Counted from the stretch's first letter, positions 25,550 to 36,819 are shown. The stretch: 63,603 nt of DNA from Actinomadura sp. KC345 (GCF_004348515.1 NZ_SMKH01000008.1:1-63603), one strand, 5' to 3'. A program made the numbers and translations. Notes: a model not told the origin generated them from the letters alone.

Positions 25550-26914
25550 TCACCTGCGCGGGCCACCGTTGACGAACTCCGTGGGGACGGCGGGTTCACC
25601 CTTGGAGAGCTGCTTCGCCGTCGGCGGCAGTTCCGCGACCGACCGTGCGTGGCGTTCCCTCATCGCGGCCAGTGATTCACGTCCGACGACCTCGCCGTCC
25701 CGCACCAGCGGCACCTGGAGGACGCGGTCGCGCGGGCCGGGGGCCGGTTCGCCGGTGGAGACGGTCTCGGCGTAGGCGGCGCCGTGGCCGTCGATGCGGC
25801 GGACGGCGGTCTTGCGTCCGCCGCGGCTCGGCTTGCCGGTGGAGCGTTTCGCCACCGGGCGCATGGGGGCCTCCTCCTCGGGGCCGTCCGACCGGGCGAC
25901 GAGCTTGTAGACGAGGGACGCCGTGGGCGCGCCCGAGCCGGTCACCAGGGACGTTCCCACGCCGTACCCGTCCACGGGGGCGGCGGCCAGGGCCGCGATG
26001 CCGTACTCGTCCAGGTCGCCGGTCACCACGATGCGCGTCCCGTGCGCGCCCAGCGAGTCGAGCTGGTCGCGGACGCGGAGCGCCAGGACGCCCAGGTCGC
26101 CGCTGTCGAGGCGGACGGCCCCGAGCGACGGCCCGGCCAGGTCCACGCCGGTGCGGACGGCCCGCTCGACGTCGTAGGTGTCGACCAGGAGCGTGGTGCT
26201 CTCGCCGAGCGAGGCGAGCTGCGCCTCGAAGGCGTGCCGTTCGCTGTCGTGCAGGAGGGTGAACGAGTGCGCGCTCGTCCCGGCGGTCGGCACGCCGTAG
26301 CGGCGGCCCGCCTCCAGGTTCGAGGTGGTGGCGAACCCCGCGATGTAGGCGGCGCGGGCGGCGGCCACGGCGGCGCGCTCGTGGGTGCGCCGCGACCCCA
26401 TCTCGATGAGGGGGCGGTCCTGGGCGGCCTGCGCCATCCGGGAGGCGGCGGACGCGATCGCGCAGTCGTGGTTGAGGATCGACAGGACGAGGGTCTCCAG
26501 GAGGACGGCCTCCCCGAACGTCCCCTCGACGACCAGGATCGGCGATTCCGGGAAGTAGCAGTCGCCCTCGGCATAACCCCAGACGTTCCCGGTGAAGCGG
26601 TACCGCTCCAGCCACTGCACCGTGGGCTCGTCCACGATGTCGTTGGAGGCCAGGAAGTCCAGCTGGGCGGGCTCGAAGCGGAAGGACTCGATCGCGTCCA
26701 GCAGCCGGCCCGTGCCGGCGACGATCCCGTACCGGCGGCCCGCGGGGAGGCTCCGCGCGAACACCTCGAAGACCGCGCGCCGATCGGCCGTCCCGCTGCG
26801 CAGTGCGGCCTGGAGCATGGTCAGCTCGTACTGGTCGGTCAGCAGGGCGGTACCGTCACCTAGGTCCACACGTGGCACTCTAGGCCCCGCAGGCACCATG
26901 ATCGTGCGGGGCAT
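25550..26914 (-). CDS. pncB: nicotinate phosphoribosyltransferase
   Basis: A 454-residue enzyme joining nicotinate and PRPP to nicotinate mononucleotide. The start region LLTDQYELTML, the central EFNG-like core and VDTYDVERAVRTG, RLDSGDLG and GTSLVTGSG motifs are family-typical. A basic insert (KRSTGKPSRGGRKTAVRR) precedes the C-terminal QVPLVRDGEVV. Start at 26914 is tentative; 26899 and a GTG near 26880 are alternatives. It is divergent from clpS. Confidence 0.9.
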   Translation of the reverse strand: MPRTIMVPAGPRVPRVDLGDGTALLTDQYELTMLQAALRSGTADRRAVFEVFARSLPAGRRYGIVAGTGRLLDAIESFRFEPAQLDFLASNDIVDEPTVQWLERYRFTGNVWGYAEGDCYFPESPILVVEGTFGEAVLLETLVLSILNHDCAIASAASRMAQAAQDRPLIEMGSRRTHERAAVAAARAAYIAGFATTSNLEAGRRYGVPTAGTSAHSFTLLHDSERHAFEAQLASLGESTTLLVDTYDVERAVRTGVDLAGPSLGAVRLDSGDLGVLALRVRDQLDSLGAHGTRIVVTGDLDEYGIAALAAAPVDGYGVGTSLVTGSGAPTASLVYKLVARSDGPEEEAPMRPVAKRSTGKPSRGGRKTAVRRIDGHGAAYAETVSTGEPAPGPRDRVLQVPLVRDGEVVGRESLAAMRERHARSVAELPPTAKQLSKGEPAVPTEFVNGGPRR

Positions 26915-26987
26915 CGCACCCGGACGGAGCAGTCGCGCATAGCATCGGGTTCGAGGGCGGACCGACGCGGAGAGGGGGAGACGCGGA

Positions 26988-27293
26988 ATGAGCGCCATGA
27001 GCACGGCGCCCGCGCCCGTCGAACTGGAACGGCCGGACGCCGAGGAGGACGTCAGCGCGGACCGGCCGTGGCTGGCCATCGTCTGGAACGACCCCATCAA
27101 CCTGATGTCGTACGTCACGTACGTGTTCCAGGCCGTCTTCGGCTACCCGAAGACCAAGGCCGAGAAGCTGATGCTCGACGTGCACCACAAGGGCCGCGCG
27201 GTCGTGGCCAACGGCACCCGCGAGGAGATGGAGCGGGACGTGGAGATCCTGCACTCCTACGGCCTGTGGGCGACCGTGAAGCGGGACGACTGA
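26988..27293 (+). CDS. clpS: ATP-dependent Clp protease adaptor ClpS
   Basis: A 101-residue adaptor that delivers N-degron substrates to ClpAP/ClpCP. The binding-pocket strand [22 protein letters not shown] and VHHKGRAVV are conserved. The start has a strong ribosome site (ggagagggggag). It precedes DUF2017, as in other actinobacteria where the two genes are neighbours. Confidence 0.95.
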   Translation: MSAMSTAPAPVELERPDAEEDVSADRPWLAIVWNDPINLMSYVTYVFQAVFGYPKTKAEKLMLDVHHKGRAVVANGTREEMERDVEILHSYGLWATVKRDD

Positions 27294-27340
27294 GCCCGTG
27301 GGCGGAGCCATTCGATGAGCCGTCTGGAGCGGAGCGAGCC

Positions 27341-27877
27341 GTGAGCCATGTGAAGAAGACCCGCCAGGGCATCAGGGTGCGGCTGGAGGCCGAGGAGATC
27401 GCGCTCCTGCGCGCCCTGATGGAGCAGCTGCTCGCGCTGCTCGGCGACGCTCCCGGTGAGGACGACGAGCTGGCCTCCGTGGGCATCTCCGAGAACGCCA
27501 CCAAACCGGACGACCCGGTGCTCGCGCGGCTGTTCCCGGACGCCTACGGCGACGACGGCGACGACGGCGAGGCCGCGGGGGAGTTCCGCCGCTACACCGA
27601 GATGGGGCTGCGCGACGGCAAGCGCGAGGCGGCCGGGGTGGTGCTGGGCGCGCTGGGCGGCCCCAAGGCCGACATCTTCCTGGACGAGAAGCAGGCCCAG
27701 GCGTGGCTGCGGGCGCTGAACGACGTCCGGCTCGCGCTCGGCACCCGGCTCGACATCACCGAAGAGTGGTACGAGGAAGCGGAGAAGCTGGATCCGAAGG
27801 ACCCGCGGGCCCCCATGTTCGCGGCCTACGACTGGCTCACGATGCTGCAGGAGAGCCTCGTCCGCGTCCTCTGGTGA
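27341..27877 (+). CDS. DUF2017 family protein
   Basis: A 178-residue soluble protein with the DUF2017 core (EFRRYTEMGLRDGKREAA, ALNDVRLALGTRLDI). It usually follows clpS and precedes mec in actinobacteria, so a role near proteolysis or cysteine metabolism is suggested but unproven. The GTG at 27341 (VSHVKKTRQG) is favoured; the frame is open upstream through clpS but is not coding there. Confidence 0.85.
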   Translation: MSHVKKTRQGIRVRLEAEEIALLRALMEQLLALLGDAPGEDDELASVGISENATKPDDPVLARLFPDAYGDDGDDGEAAGEFRRYTEMGLRDGKREAAGVVLGALGGPKADIFLDEKQAQAWLRALNDVRLALGTRLDITEEWYEEAEKLDPKDPRAPMFAAYDWLTMLQESLVRVLW

Positions 27878-28013
27878 CCGTCTCCGGCGTCCGCACTCGG
27901 TCATAACGGACATCACCGATTGTCGGGACGGCGATGCGGAGGGTCGCTAGTGTTGCCTCCAGGGGGCGTTCCACAGCCTGCCCCGGCGGGCCCGAGACCA
28001 CTCGGAGGCCGCC

Positions 28014-28937
28014 ATGTCCGCGGCGAGCACCCATCACAAGCCGGTGGGCAGGATGGAACTGGGCGACCATCTCGCCCTCATCTTCGACGACGACGGCGAA
28101 CGGCGGTCGATCATGGCCGCCTACGCGCGTGACGGAGTCCGCGCGGGCCAGAAGGTCATCTACATCTCCGACGCCGTCCCCGCCCGGGAGGTGCTCGGCT
28201 GGCTCCTCGCCGCGGGCGAGGACGCCGGCTCCGGCACCGACGACGAGTTGGTCGATCTCACCGATGCGATGAACGCCGGGCACTTCGTCGTGCGGACCGC
28301 CGAGGAGACGTTCCTCGCGAGCGGCCGGTTCGACCCGTCCGCGAGCATCGAGCTCATGGCGACCGAGATCGACCTCGCGCTCGTCCAGGGCTACCAGGGC
28401 GTCCGGATCGCGGGCGAGGCCAGGTTCTCGCTGCGCCGCTGGCCGGGCACCGAGCAGTTCGGCGACTTCGAGCGGATGCTGGACGAGGTCTTCATGACCA
28501 CCGATCTGAAGGCGATGGCCATCTGCCAGTTCGACCGGCGGTGGTTCGACGACGTCCGGCTCGCGGAGGTCGAGGTCGGCCACATGGGACGCGTCCGGGC
28601 CAACGACTACTACGACGACGGCTCGCTGCGCATCACGCCGATCTTCAGCCCGCCCGGCGCCGAGCTGGCCGGGGTCATCGACGGGTCGACCCGTCCCGCC
28701 GCCGAGTCGGTGCTGGCGTCGATCACGACCCGGACCGGCCTGCTCTGCCTCGACCTCGGCGGCGTGACGGGCTGCGACGCGGACGGGCTGCGCCTGCTGG
28801 CCGGCGCCGGCCGCCCGGACCGGGGCGAGGGGCGCGGGCTGCTGCTGCGCGGCGTGCCGCCCGCCCTGCGCGACCGGCTGCACGCCGAGGGTCTCGTCGA
28901 CGCCCCGGGCATCTCCATCGAGCACCGCACCCGGTGA
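28014..28937 (+). CDS. MEDS-STAS fusion regulator
   Basis: A 307-residue protein. Residues ~1-200 form a MEDS (DcmR-type sensory) domain with GDHLALIFDDDGERR and YISDAVP near the N-terminus and FGDFERMLDEV, ICQFDRRWF in the middle. The C-terminal ~95 residues are STAS-like (ELAGVIDGSTRP, LCLDLGGVTGCDADGLRLL). At the STAS phosphorylation turn it reads DADG instead of D-S-S/x-G, so the usual Ser is absent. It is the first gene of a three-gene MEDS cluster inserted between DUF2017 and mec. Confidence 0.82.
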   Translation: MSAASTHHKPVGRMELGDHLALIFDDDGERRSIMAAYARDGVRAGQKVIYISDAVPAREVLGWLLAAGEDAGSGTDDELVDLTDAMNAGHFVVRTAEETFLASGRFDPSASIELMATEIDLALVQGYQGVRIAGEARFSLRRWPGTEQFGDFERMLDEVFMTTDLKAMAICQFDRRWFDDVRLAEVEVGHMGRVRANDYYDDGSLRITPIFSPPGAELAGVIDGSTRPAAESVLASITTRTGLLCLDLGGVTGCDADGLRLLAGAGRPDRGEGRGLLLRGVPPALRDRLHAEGLVDAPGISIEHRTR

Positions 28938-28963
28938 CGCGAGGCGCCTTCTGAGGAGGTCGC

Positions 28964-29818
28964 ATGGCTCCCGAGCAGGCCCGTGACCGGCCGGGCGAGC
29001 CCGTCCGGCCGGTCGGGGCCATGCGGCCCGGCGATCATCTGTGCCTGGCCTACGTCAACGACGAGGAGCGGCACGCGGTCCTGACGGCGTTCCTCAACGA
29101 CGGACTCCGCGCCGGCGACGCCCTGATCTACCTGGTGGACGACGCGCCGGCCGGCTCCGCCGCGGGACGCCTCCGCGACGGCTTCGGGGCCGCGCTCGAC
29201 GACGGCCGGCTCACGGTCCTGCCCACCGCCGGAACCGACCTCGGCGCGGTGATCGACTCCGCCCTGGCGCGCGGCCACCCGGCGGTGCGCGTCACGGACG
29301 AGGCGTCCCCGTCCCTGCGCGGCTGGCCCGGCACCGAGCGGTTCGCCGAGTACGAGGGCGCCCTGCACCGGGCCGTCACGCGGCGGGCGCGGCCCGCGAT
29401 GGCGCTGTGCCAGTACGACCGCCGCTGGTACGCGGGCGACCATCTGCGCGAGGTGGAGAGCCGCCACGGCGGGCGTGCCGGCCCCGACGCCGTGTTCGAC
29501 GACGGCGTCCTCGAGATCGTCCCGCTGTTCGCGCCTCCCGGCCTGCGGCTGTCCGGCGCGATCGACGAGTCGACCCTGCCCGCGCTGGTCGAGGCGCTGC
29601 GCGACGTCGACGCCGGAACCGCGCACCTGTGCCTGGACCTGTCCGGGCTGGACTTCTGCGACCTGGACGGCCTGCGCACCCTGATCCGCGCCAACGAGAC
29701 GAGCAGCGTCCTCGACCGCCAGGTGATCCTGCGCTCGATGCCCGGCTGCGTGAAGCTCATGCTGCGCGTCTCCGGCTGGGAGACCGCGCCCGGCATCGTC
29801 GCGGAGGCGGCACCGTGA
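28964..29818 (+). CDS. MEDS-STAS fusion regulator, second copy
   Basis: A 284-residue protein with the same domain order as its upstream neighbour: MEDS (GDHLCLAYVNDEERH, FAEYEGALHRAV, LCQYDRRWY) followed by STAS (LSGAIDESTLPALV, LCLDLSGLDFCDLDGLRTL). The STAS turn reads DLDG, again without a phospho-acceptor Ser. The ribosome site gaggagg precedes the ATG at 28964. Its stop overlaps the next gene's GTG by four bases, so the two are co-translated. Confidence 0.83.
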   Translation: MAPEQARDRPGEPVRPVGAMRPGDHLCLAYVNDEERHAVLTAFLNDGLRAGDALIYLVDDAPAGSAAGRLRDGFGAALDDGRLTVLPTAGTDLGAVIDSALARGHPAVRVTDEASPSLRGWPGTERFAEYEGALHRAVTRRARPAMALCQYDRRWYAGDHLREVESRHGGRAGPDAVFDDGVLEIVPLFAPPGLRLSGAIDESTLPALVEALRDVDAGTAHLCLDLSGLDFCDLDGLRTLIRANETSSVLDRQVILRSMPGCVKLMLRVSGWETAPGIVAEAAP

Positions 29819-30653
29819 TCGAGTCAGGCACACCGGAGCAGGGGACCGTCGCGCGGGACGTGCTCGTCCACCGGGCGCTGCTGTACGGGTCGTGGAGCGA
29901 GTTCCTGCTGACCGCCGTGCCGTTCCTGCGCGCCGGGCTTCAGGCGGGCGACGCGGTCGTCGCGATCGTCGCGCCGCCGGTGGCCGGTGCCCTGCGCGAG
30001 CGGCTCGATCAGGGGACGGCCACGGCGGTCGAGTTCCTCGACCCGGCGGAGTGGCTCGGCGGCCCGATGCACGCGCTCGCGTCCCTCCATGACCGCGTCC
30101 CTCCATGGCCGCGTCCCTCCATGACCGCGTCCCTCCATGACCGGGCGCGCGGCGACTGGTGGCCGCGCGGGCGGCTGCGGCTGCCGGCCGAGCCGGTTGG
30201 GACGGCCGCACGCCGCTGGAGACGCGGGAGTGGAAGCGCCACGACGCGCTGCTGAACGTCGTGTTCGCCGGAACCCCGACGCGGATCGTGTGCGCCTACG
30301 ACACGGCCGCGCTGCCGGAGCTGCGGGACTTCTTGTCGGACGAGGCCGCCCGGCTCGGGCTGCCGCGGGAGCGCACGCTCCCGTTCGTGCTGGCGGCCAA
30401 CGAGGTCGCCACCGGCATCGTCCGGGACGGCGGCGGGCGCGGCGCGCTGTGGGTGTGGGCGGAGGGCGGCGAGCTGATCTGCGACGTCACCGATCCGGTG
30501 GGCGCGCTGACCGAACGGTTCCCCGGCTACGAGCCGCCGGGCGCCAAGGGACACGACCCCGCGATGTGGGCCGTCCGCCGCCTGTGCCACATCGTGGAGC
30601 CCCGCTCGACCCCCCACGGCCTCCAGGTCCGCCTCCGCCTCAAGCTCACCTGA
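29815..30653 (+). pseudogene. MEDS-HATPase anti-sigma-type gene, frameshifted
   Basis: The first part (ALLYGSWSEFLLTAVPFLRAGLQAGDAVVAI) is a MEDS domain. The C-terminal part, in another frame, is a SpoIIAB/RsbW-like HATPase domain preceded by WDGRTPLETREWKRHDAL. One base is missing around 30196-30198. By comparison with the intact homologue at 39530-40546, the frames join there. The ATPase motifs are also decayed: the N-box Asn is replaced by Gly (NEVATG) and the DxG box is DPVG. A 16-bp repeat lies just upstream. The gene is probably dead, or else a sequencing error hides a normal frame. Confidence 0.75.
30078..30141 (+). repeat. 16-bp tandem repeat, four copies
   Basis: Four head-to-tail copies of cgcgtccctccatgac lie within the MEDS-HATPase gene; copy two has one a-to-g change. 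Three extra copies add 48 bases and keep the frame, but any single gain or loss would shift it. The g in copy two removes a TGA stop that the other copies would give in that frame. Confidence 0.9.
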
Positions 30654-30696
30654 CGGCGGGATCCGGATCGTGCGCGGTGCCCGGTAGCCTTTCAGC

Positions 30697-31113
30697 ATGC
30701 TGACGATCGAGCGTGCTCTGGTCGAGAAGATCGTCGCGCATGCGCGCGCCGACCACCCCGACGAGGCCTGCGGCGTCATCGCGGGCCCCGCCGGCTCGGA
30801 CCGGCCCGTGCGGTACGTCCCCATGGTCAACGCCGAGCGGTCTCCGACGTTCTACCGGTTCGACTCCCAGGAGCAGCTCAAGGTGTGGCGCGAGATGGAC
30901 GACCGGGACGAGGAGCCGGTGGTGATCTACCACTCGCACACCTCCACCGAGGCGTACCCGTCGCGCACCGACATCTCCTACGCCTCCGAGCCGAACGCCC
31001 ACTACGTGCTCGTCTCGACCCGCGAGGACGACGACACCGAGTTCCGGTCGTTCCGGATCGTGGACGGCGAGGTGACCGAGGAAGAGGTCGCCGTCGTGGA
31101 CGCCTACAACTGA
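30697..31113 (+). CDS. mec: Mov34/MPN/PAD-1 metallopeptidase (Mec-like, CysO-cysteine hydrolase)
   Basis: A 138-residue JAMM zinc peptidase that releases cysteine from the CysO-cysteine adduct. The JAMM signature is seen as E in HPDEACGVI and HSHTSTEAYPSRTD. It stands upstream of cysO and cysM, as in M. tuberculosis (Rv1334-Rv1336), so the pathway assignment is firm by context. ATG at 30697. Confidence 0.93.
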   Translation: MLTIERALVEKIVAHARADHPDEACGVIAGPAGSDRPVRYVPMVNAERSPTFYRFDSQEQLKVWREMDDRDEEPVVIYHSHTSTEAYPSRTDISYASEPNAHYVLVSTREDDDTEFRSFRIVDGEVTEEEVAVVDAYN

Positions 31114-31114
31114 C

Positions 31115-31153
31115 ACGGGCAACTAGGACGGGCAACGAGGACGGGCACCTGAG
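31115..31153. repeat. 13-bp tandem repeat, three copies
   Basis: Three head-to-tail units close to acgggcaactagg follow the mec stop codon. The third is diverged. They lie in a 108-bp gap before the small ORF; function unknown. Confidence 0.55.
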
Positions 31154-31208
31154 CACGGGCGGCCGGGTACGGCTTGGACGCGGCGGGAATCGTCATGGTG
31201 GCGGCCGG

Positions 31209-31214
31209 TAAACT
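31209..31214 (+). promoter_or_regulatory. -10 box for leaderless small ORF
   Basis: taaact lies 7 bases before the ATG at 31222, the spacing of a leaderless transcript in actinobacteria. I see no clear -35 element. Confidence 0.45.
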
Positions 31215-31221
31215 GGTCGAC

Positions 31222-31341
31222 ATGTGGACGAGCGGGTACGGGACGGGCGGCCGGCGCCGCGCCGGATTCCCCGCGGTGCCGCCCGTACAGAGCTTCCTGT
31301 TCGGGCACTCGCGCGCCGAGGTCGTCTACGACTGTCGCTGA
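31222..31341 (+). CDS. 39-aa small ORF upstream of cysO, possible leader peptide
   Basis: Encodes a basic N-terminus (GTGGRRRAGF) and a segment SFLFGHSRAEVVYDCR that ends in Cys-Arg just before the stop. It has a -10 box at leaderless distance and lies 94 bases before the cysO start. A hairpin (gctccc/gggagc, 31369-31406) sits between the two. The position suggests a cysteine-responsive leader peptide, but I do not recognise a published family, so this is inference. It could also be a small protein of its own. Confidence 0.55.
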   Translation: MWTSGYGTGGRRRAGFPAVPPVQSFLFGHSRAEVVYDCR

Positions 31342-31435
31342 CGCGCCGCATCCGCCTGGAATCAACCCGCTCCCGGCCCGGTTGTCGACCGATGAGGGCG
31401 GGGAGCCCCGTACGACGTAGAAGGAGATCACCGCG

Positions 31436-32676
<1,241 letters not shown>

Positions 32677-32758
32677 CCCCGCCGCGGACCTGGCGGACCC
32701 CGACCGCCGTGGCCTGCCGTCCGGCACGGTAGAGTCCCGAACGAGATTCTAGAACGGT

Positions 32759-32792
32759 GCCGGACGGGCGGGCCCGCGCCCGCCCGTCCGGC
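32759..32792. other. strong 15-bp hairpin in 5' region of thioesterase gene
   Basis: A perfect 15-bp GC stem (gccggacgggcgggc and complement) with a 4-base loop lies 9 bases before the ribosome site of the next gene and 83 bases after the cysM stop. It lacks a T-tract. It may end the cysM transcript or block the downstream ribosome site. Confidence 0.65.
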
Positions 32793-32811
32793 AGGACGCA
32801 GGAGTGTGCGG

Positions 32812-33603
32812 ATGAGCGGGTTCGGCGACGCGACCGCGGTCAAGCAGGTCGGCGAGGGCCGGTACGAGATCGTCCTGGACGGCGGCTACGCCATCGGCGA
32901 GGCGCTGAACGGCGGCTACCTCATGGCCGTGCTCGCCCGCGCCGCCGTCGACGCCTCCCCGCACGCCCACCCCGTCTCGACCGCGACGAACTTCCACCGG
33001 GTCGCCAAGGCGGGCCCCGCCGAGGTGATCGTCGAGCCGCGCAAGGAGGGCCGGACGGCCGCCGCGTCGCGGGTCGCCCTCGTCCAGAACGGCCGCACCG
33101 CCATCGACGCACTGATCACTACCGGGACCCTCGACGCCGCCGCCGAGCCGGACTGGTCCGGTGAGGCGCCCCCCGCGATCCCCCCGCTGGAGGAGTGCAG
33201 CGACCTGCACCCCCCGGCGGGCCGCGGTTTCGCCGACCAGGTCGACATGCGCTTCGACCGCTCGACGATGGGCTGGCTGGACGGGCAGCCGACCGGGCGT
33301 CCCGAGGTCCGCGGCTGGTTCCGGCACCGCGACGAGTACGCGATCGACGCCTACTCCCTCGCGCTCGCCGTGGACGCGCTGCCGCCGGTCGCGCTGAACC
33401 TGGGCGCGAAGGGCTGGGCCCCGACCGTCGAGCTGACCTGGCACATGCGGGCCGTGCCGGTGCCCGGCTGGCTGGCCGTGCACGGCACCGGACGGCTCCT
33501 CGCCGACGGCTGGTTCGACGAGGAGGTCGAGGTGTGGGACGCCGCCGGCCGGCTCGTCGCGCAGAGCAGGCAGCTCGCCCGGGTCCCCCGCACCGGCCCC
33601 TGA
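32812..33603 (+). CDS. acyl-CoA thioesterase family protein (double hotdog)
   Basis: A 263-residue protein with two hotdog-like halves: an N-terminal ALNGGYLMAVLARA block and a C-terminal LTWHMRAVPVPGWL and DEEVEVWDAAGRLVAQSRQL block, typical of the actinobacterial TesB-like thioesterases. It hydrolyses acyl-CoA or binds acyl chains. ATG at 32812 follows the ribosome site caggag. In mycobacteria a rhomboid protease gene lies here instead. Confidence 0.85.
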   Translation: MSGFGDATAVKQVGEGRYEIVLDGGYAIGEALNGGYLMAVLARAAVDASPHAHPVSTATNFHRVAKAGPAEVIVEPRKEGRTAAASRVALVQNGRTAIDALITTGTLDAAAEPDWSGEAPPAIPPLEECSDLHPPAGRGFADQVDMRFDRSTMGWLDGQPTGRPEVRGWFRHRDEYAIDAYSLALAVDALPPVALNLGAKGWAPTVELTWHMRAVPVPGWLAVHGTGRLLADGWFDEEVEVWDAAGRLVAQSRQLARVPRTGP

Positions 33604-33745
33604 CGCGATCCACCGGCGTTTCGCGGGTACTTCGTGCCCGGAACACCGCGCACGGTCTGAACTGGACGGTTTTCCGGCATGTGACGGTGTGATGTCCAAC
33701 GCATGACGCACCCGTGGCGGGCCATCTCGCTTAGCCTTGTGCACC

Positions 33746-34585
33746 ATGTCAGCTGTATCCCGGGGGGACGGCCTCCCGGACGCCCCCATCGGGATCTTCG
33801 ACAGCGGTTTCGGTGGGCTCACCGTGGCACGTGCCATTCTCGACCAGCTGCCGAACGAGCCGATCGTCTACCTGGGGGACTCGGCCCGCCAGCCGTACGG
33901 GCCGCGTCCCATCGCGCAGGTCCGCGCGTACGCCTTGGAGATGCTCGACGAGCTCGTCGACGAGGGCGTGAAGATGCTGGTGATCGCCTGCAACAGCGCC
34001 AGCTCGGCGATGCTGCGCGACGCCCGGGAACGCTACGACGTCCCGGTCGTGGAGGTCATCAACCCGGCGACCCGCCGCGCGGCCCGGGCCACGTCCAACG
34101 GGCGGGTGGGGCTGATCGCCACGGAGGCCACGGTGAACAGCCGCGCCTACGAGGACGCGTTCGCCGCGGCCCCGCACATCGACCTGGTCAGCGCGGCCTG
34201 CCCGCGCTTCGTCGAGTTCGTCGAGGCGGGCGTCACCATGGGCGGGGAGCTGCTGGAGGCGGCCCGCGGCTACCTGCGCCCCATCGTGGACGCCGGCTGC
34301 GACGCCCTCATCCTCGGCTGCACCCACTATCCCCTGCTCACGGGCGTCATCTCGTATGTGGTGGGAGATGGGGTCACACTGGTGTCAAGTGCCGACGAGA
34401 CCGCGAAGGACGTGTATCGCGTGCTGCACGATCGGGGCTTGGCCCGGGACGAGGCGACGCCACGCCCGCGGCACCGGTTCCGCGCGACCGGGGACCCGGC
34501 CGTGTTCGCCGACCTCGGCCGCCGGTTCCTCGGCCCGGAGATCGGCTCGGTGGAGACCACGGCGGGCAAGGCGCTGACGACCTGA
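33746..34585 (+). CDS. murI: glutamate racemase
   Basis: A 279-residue enzyme producing D-glutamate for peptidoglycan. The two catalytic Cys are in ACNSAS and GCTHYP, and the substrate loop is [11 protein letters not shown] near the start. The ATG lies 9 bases after a tagcct -10-like box, suggesting a leaderless transcript. Conserved neighbour of the phosphodiesterase, rph and rdgB. Confidence 0.95.
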   Translation: MSAVSRGDGLPDAPIGIFDSGFGGLTVARAILDQLPNEPIVYLGDSARQPYGPRPIAQVRAYALEMLDELVDEGVKMLVIACNSASSAMLRDARERYDVPVVEVINPATRRAARATSNGRVGLIATEATVNSRAYEDAFAAAPHIDLVSAACPRFVEFVEAGVTMGGELLEAARGYLRPIVDAGCDALILGCTHYPLLTGVISYVVGDGVTLVSSADETAKDVYRVLHDRGLARDEATPRPRHRFRATGDPAVFADLGRRFLGPEIGSVETTAGKALTT

Positions 34586-34615
34586 TTCCTCGGGGATCCG
34601 AAGGAGGAGTTGAGC

Positions 34616-35365
34616 GTGCGGGTCACTGTGATCGGCTGCTCCGGCAGTTTCCCGGGGCCGGACAGCCCCGCGTCCAGCTACCTGATCGAGGCGGACGGGT
34701 TCGCGCTGGTGCTCGATCTCGGCAACGGGGCGCTCGGCTCGCTGCAGCGCTTCCGCTCGCTGTACGAGATCGACGCCGTCTGCATCTCGCACCTGCACGC
34801 CGACCACTGCCTGGACCTGTGCGGATACTGGGTGGCGCGCACCTACCGGCCGGGCGGCCCGCCGCCGCCGATCCCGGTGCACGGCCCCTCCGGCACGGCG
34901 GCGCGGATGGCGCGGGCGTACGACCTCGACCCCGAGCCCGGCATGACCGGGACCTTCGACTTCCGTGCCCTGCGCCGGGGCCCCTACGAGATCGGGCCGT
35001 TCCGCGTGACGACCGCGCTGATGCCGCACCCGGTCGAGGCGTACGCGTTCCGCATCGAGCACGGCGGCAGGACCGTCGTGTACTCCGGTGACACCGGCGC
35101 GTCCGACGATCTGGTCGAGCTGGCCACCGGCGCCGACCTGTTCCTGTGCGAGGCGTCCTTCCTGGACGGTCCCGGCCTGCCGTCCGCGCTGCACCTGACC
35201 GCCCGCGAGGCCGGGGAGCACGCCGCCCGCGCCGAGGTCGGGAGGCTCGTCCTCACCCACCTGGTGCCGTGGAACGACGCCGACCTCTCGCTGAAGGAGG
35301 CCAAGGCGAGCCCTTACGACGGCGCCGTCGAGCTGGCCCGCGTCGGCGCCCAGTACACGCTCTGA
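34616..35365 (+). CDS. metallo-beta-lactamase-fold phosphodiesterase (Rv1339-like)
   Basis: A 249-residue hydrolase with the binuclear metal motif [11 protein letters not shown] (HxHxDH), [11 protein letters not shown] and a late VLTHLVPW His. The M. tuberculosis homologue at this position, Rv1339, has been reported as an atypical cyclic-nucleotide phosphodiesterase (from memory), so cAMP hydrolysis is plausible. The GTG at 34616 follows aaggagg; a TTG at 34610 is an alternative. Confidence 0.9.
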   Translation: MRVTVIGCSGSFPGPDSPASSYLIEADGFALVLDLGNGALGSLQRFRSLYEIDAVCISHLHADHCLDLCGYWVARTYRPGGPPPPIPVHGPSGTAARMARAYDLDPEPGMTGTFDFRALRRGPYEIGPFRVTTALMPHPVEAYAFRIEHGGRTVVYSGDTGASDDLVELATGADLFLCEASFLDGPGLPSALHLTAREAGEHAARAEVGRLVLTHLVPWNDADLSLKEAKASPYDGAVELARVGAQYTL

Positions 35366-35385
35366 GTGCCGCTAGGGTGGAGCGC

Positions 35386-36116
<731 letters not shown>

Positions 36117-36120
<4 letters not shown>

Positions 36121-36740
36121 CGCGGATCGTCCTCGCGACGCGCAACGCGGGCAAGGTCGCCGAACTGGAGCGCATCCTCGGCGGCCTTGACGCGATCGGC
36201 TTGGAGGTGGCCGGTCTCGACGAGTTCCCCGGCGCGCCCGACGTGGCCGAGACCGAGCTGACGTTCGAGGGCAACGCCCTGCTGAAGGCCCGCGCGATCG
36301 CCGCGTTCACCGGCCTGCCCGCCGTCGCCGACGACTCCGGGCTGTGCGTGGACGCGCTGAACGGCATGCCCGGCGTCCTGTCGGCCCGCTGGTCGGGACG
36401 GTTCGGCACCGCCACCGGCGACCGCGACACCGCCAACCTGCGGCTCGTCCTCGACCAGATCGCCGACGTCGGCGACGGACAGCGGGGAGCGGCGTTCGCG
36501 TGCGCGGCCGTCCTGGTCGTCCCGGGCGGTGCCGAGCACGTCGTGCAGGGACGCATGCGCGGCACCCTCCTCCGCGAGCCGCGCGGCTCCGGCGGCTTCG
36601 GGTACGACCCGATCTTCGTCCCCGACGGCGAGACCCGCACGAACGCGGAGATGCCCGCGGAGGAGAAGAACGCCATCAGCCACCGAGGCAAGGCGTTCCG
36701 CGCCCTGGCCGGCATCGTCTCCGGCATGGATCTGCCCTGA
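36117..36740 (+). CDS. rdgB: XTP/dITP diphosphatase (Ham1/RdgB)
   Basis: A 207-residue housekeeping enzyme hydrolysing non-canonical purine nucleotides such as XTP and dITP to their monophosphates. Motifs: [12 protein letters not shown] near the N-terminus, [28 protein letters not shown] and ISHRGKAF. Its ATG overlaps the rph stop. Confidence 0.96.
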
Positions 36741-36819
36741 CCCTCGCGTGATCGGACTGTGAGGTGCGCGACCCCCGCCGCGTGTTGCGTCCGGTCGTCC
36801 GCAGACGACTGTCTCTGAT

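Noticed and set aside
30078..30141. CRISPR array
   Set aside because: The four 16-bp copies are directly adjacent, with no spacers, and lie inside a coding region.
32747..32780. KstR-type cholesterol/fatty-acid operator
   Set aside because: Only one arm (ctagaac) resembles the site; the other half does not match.
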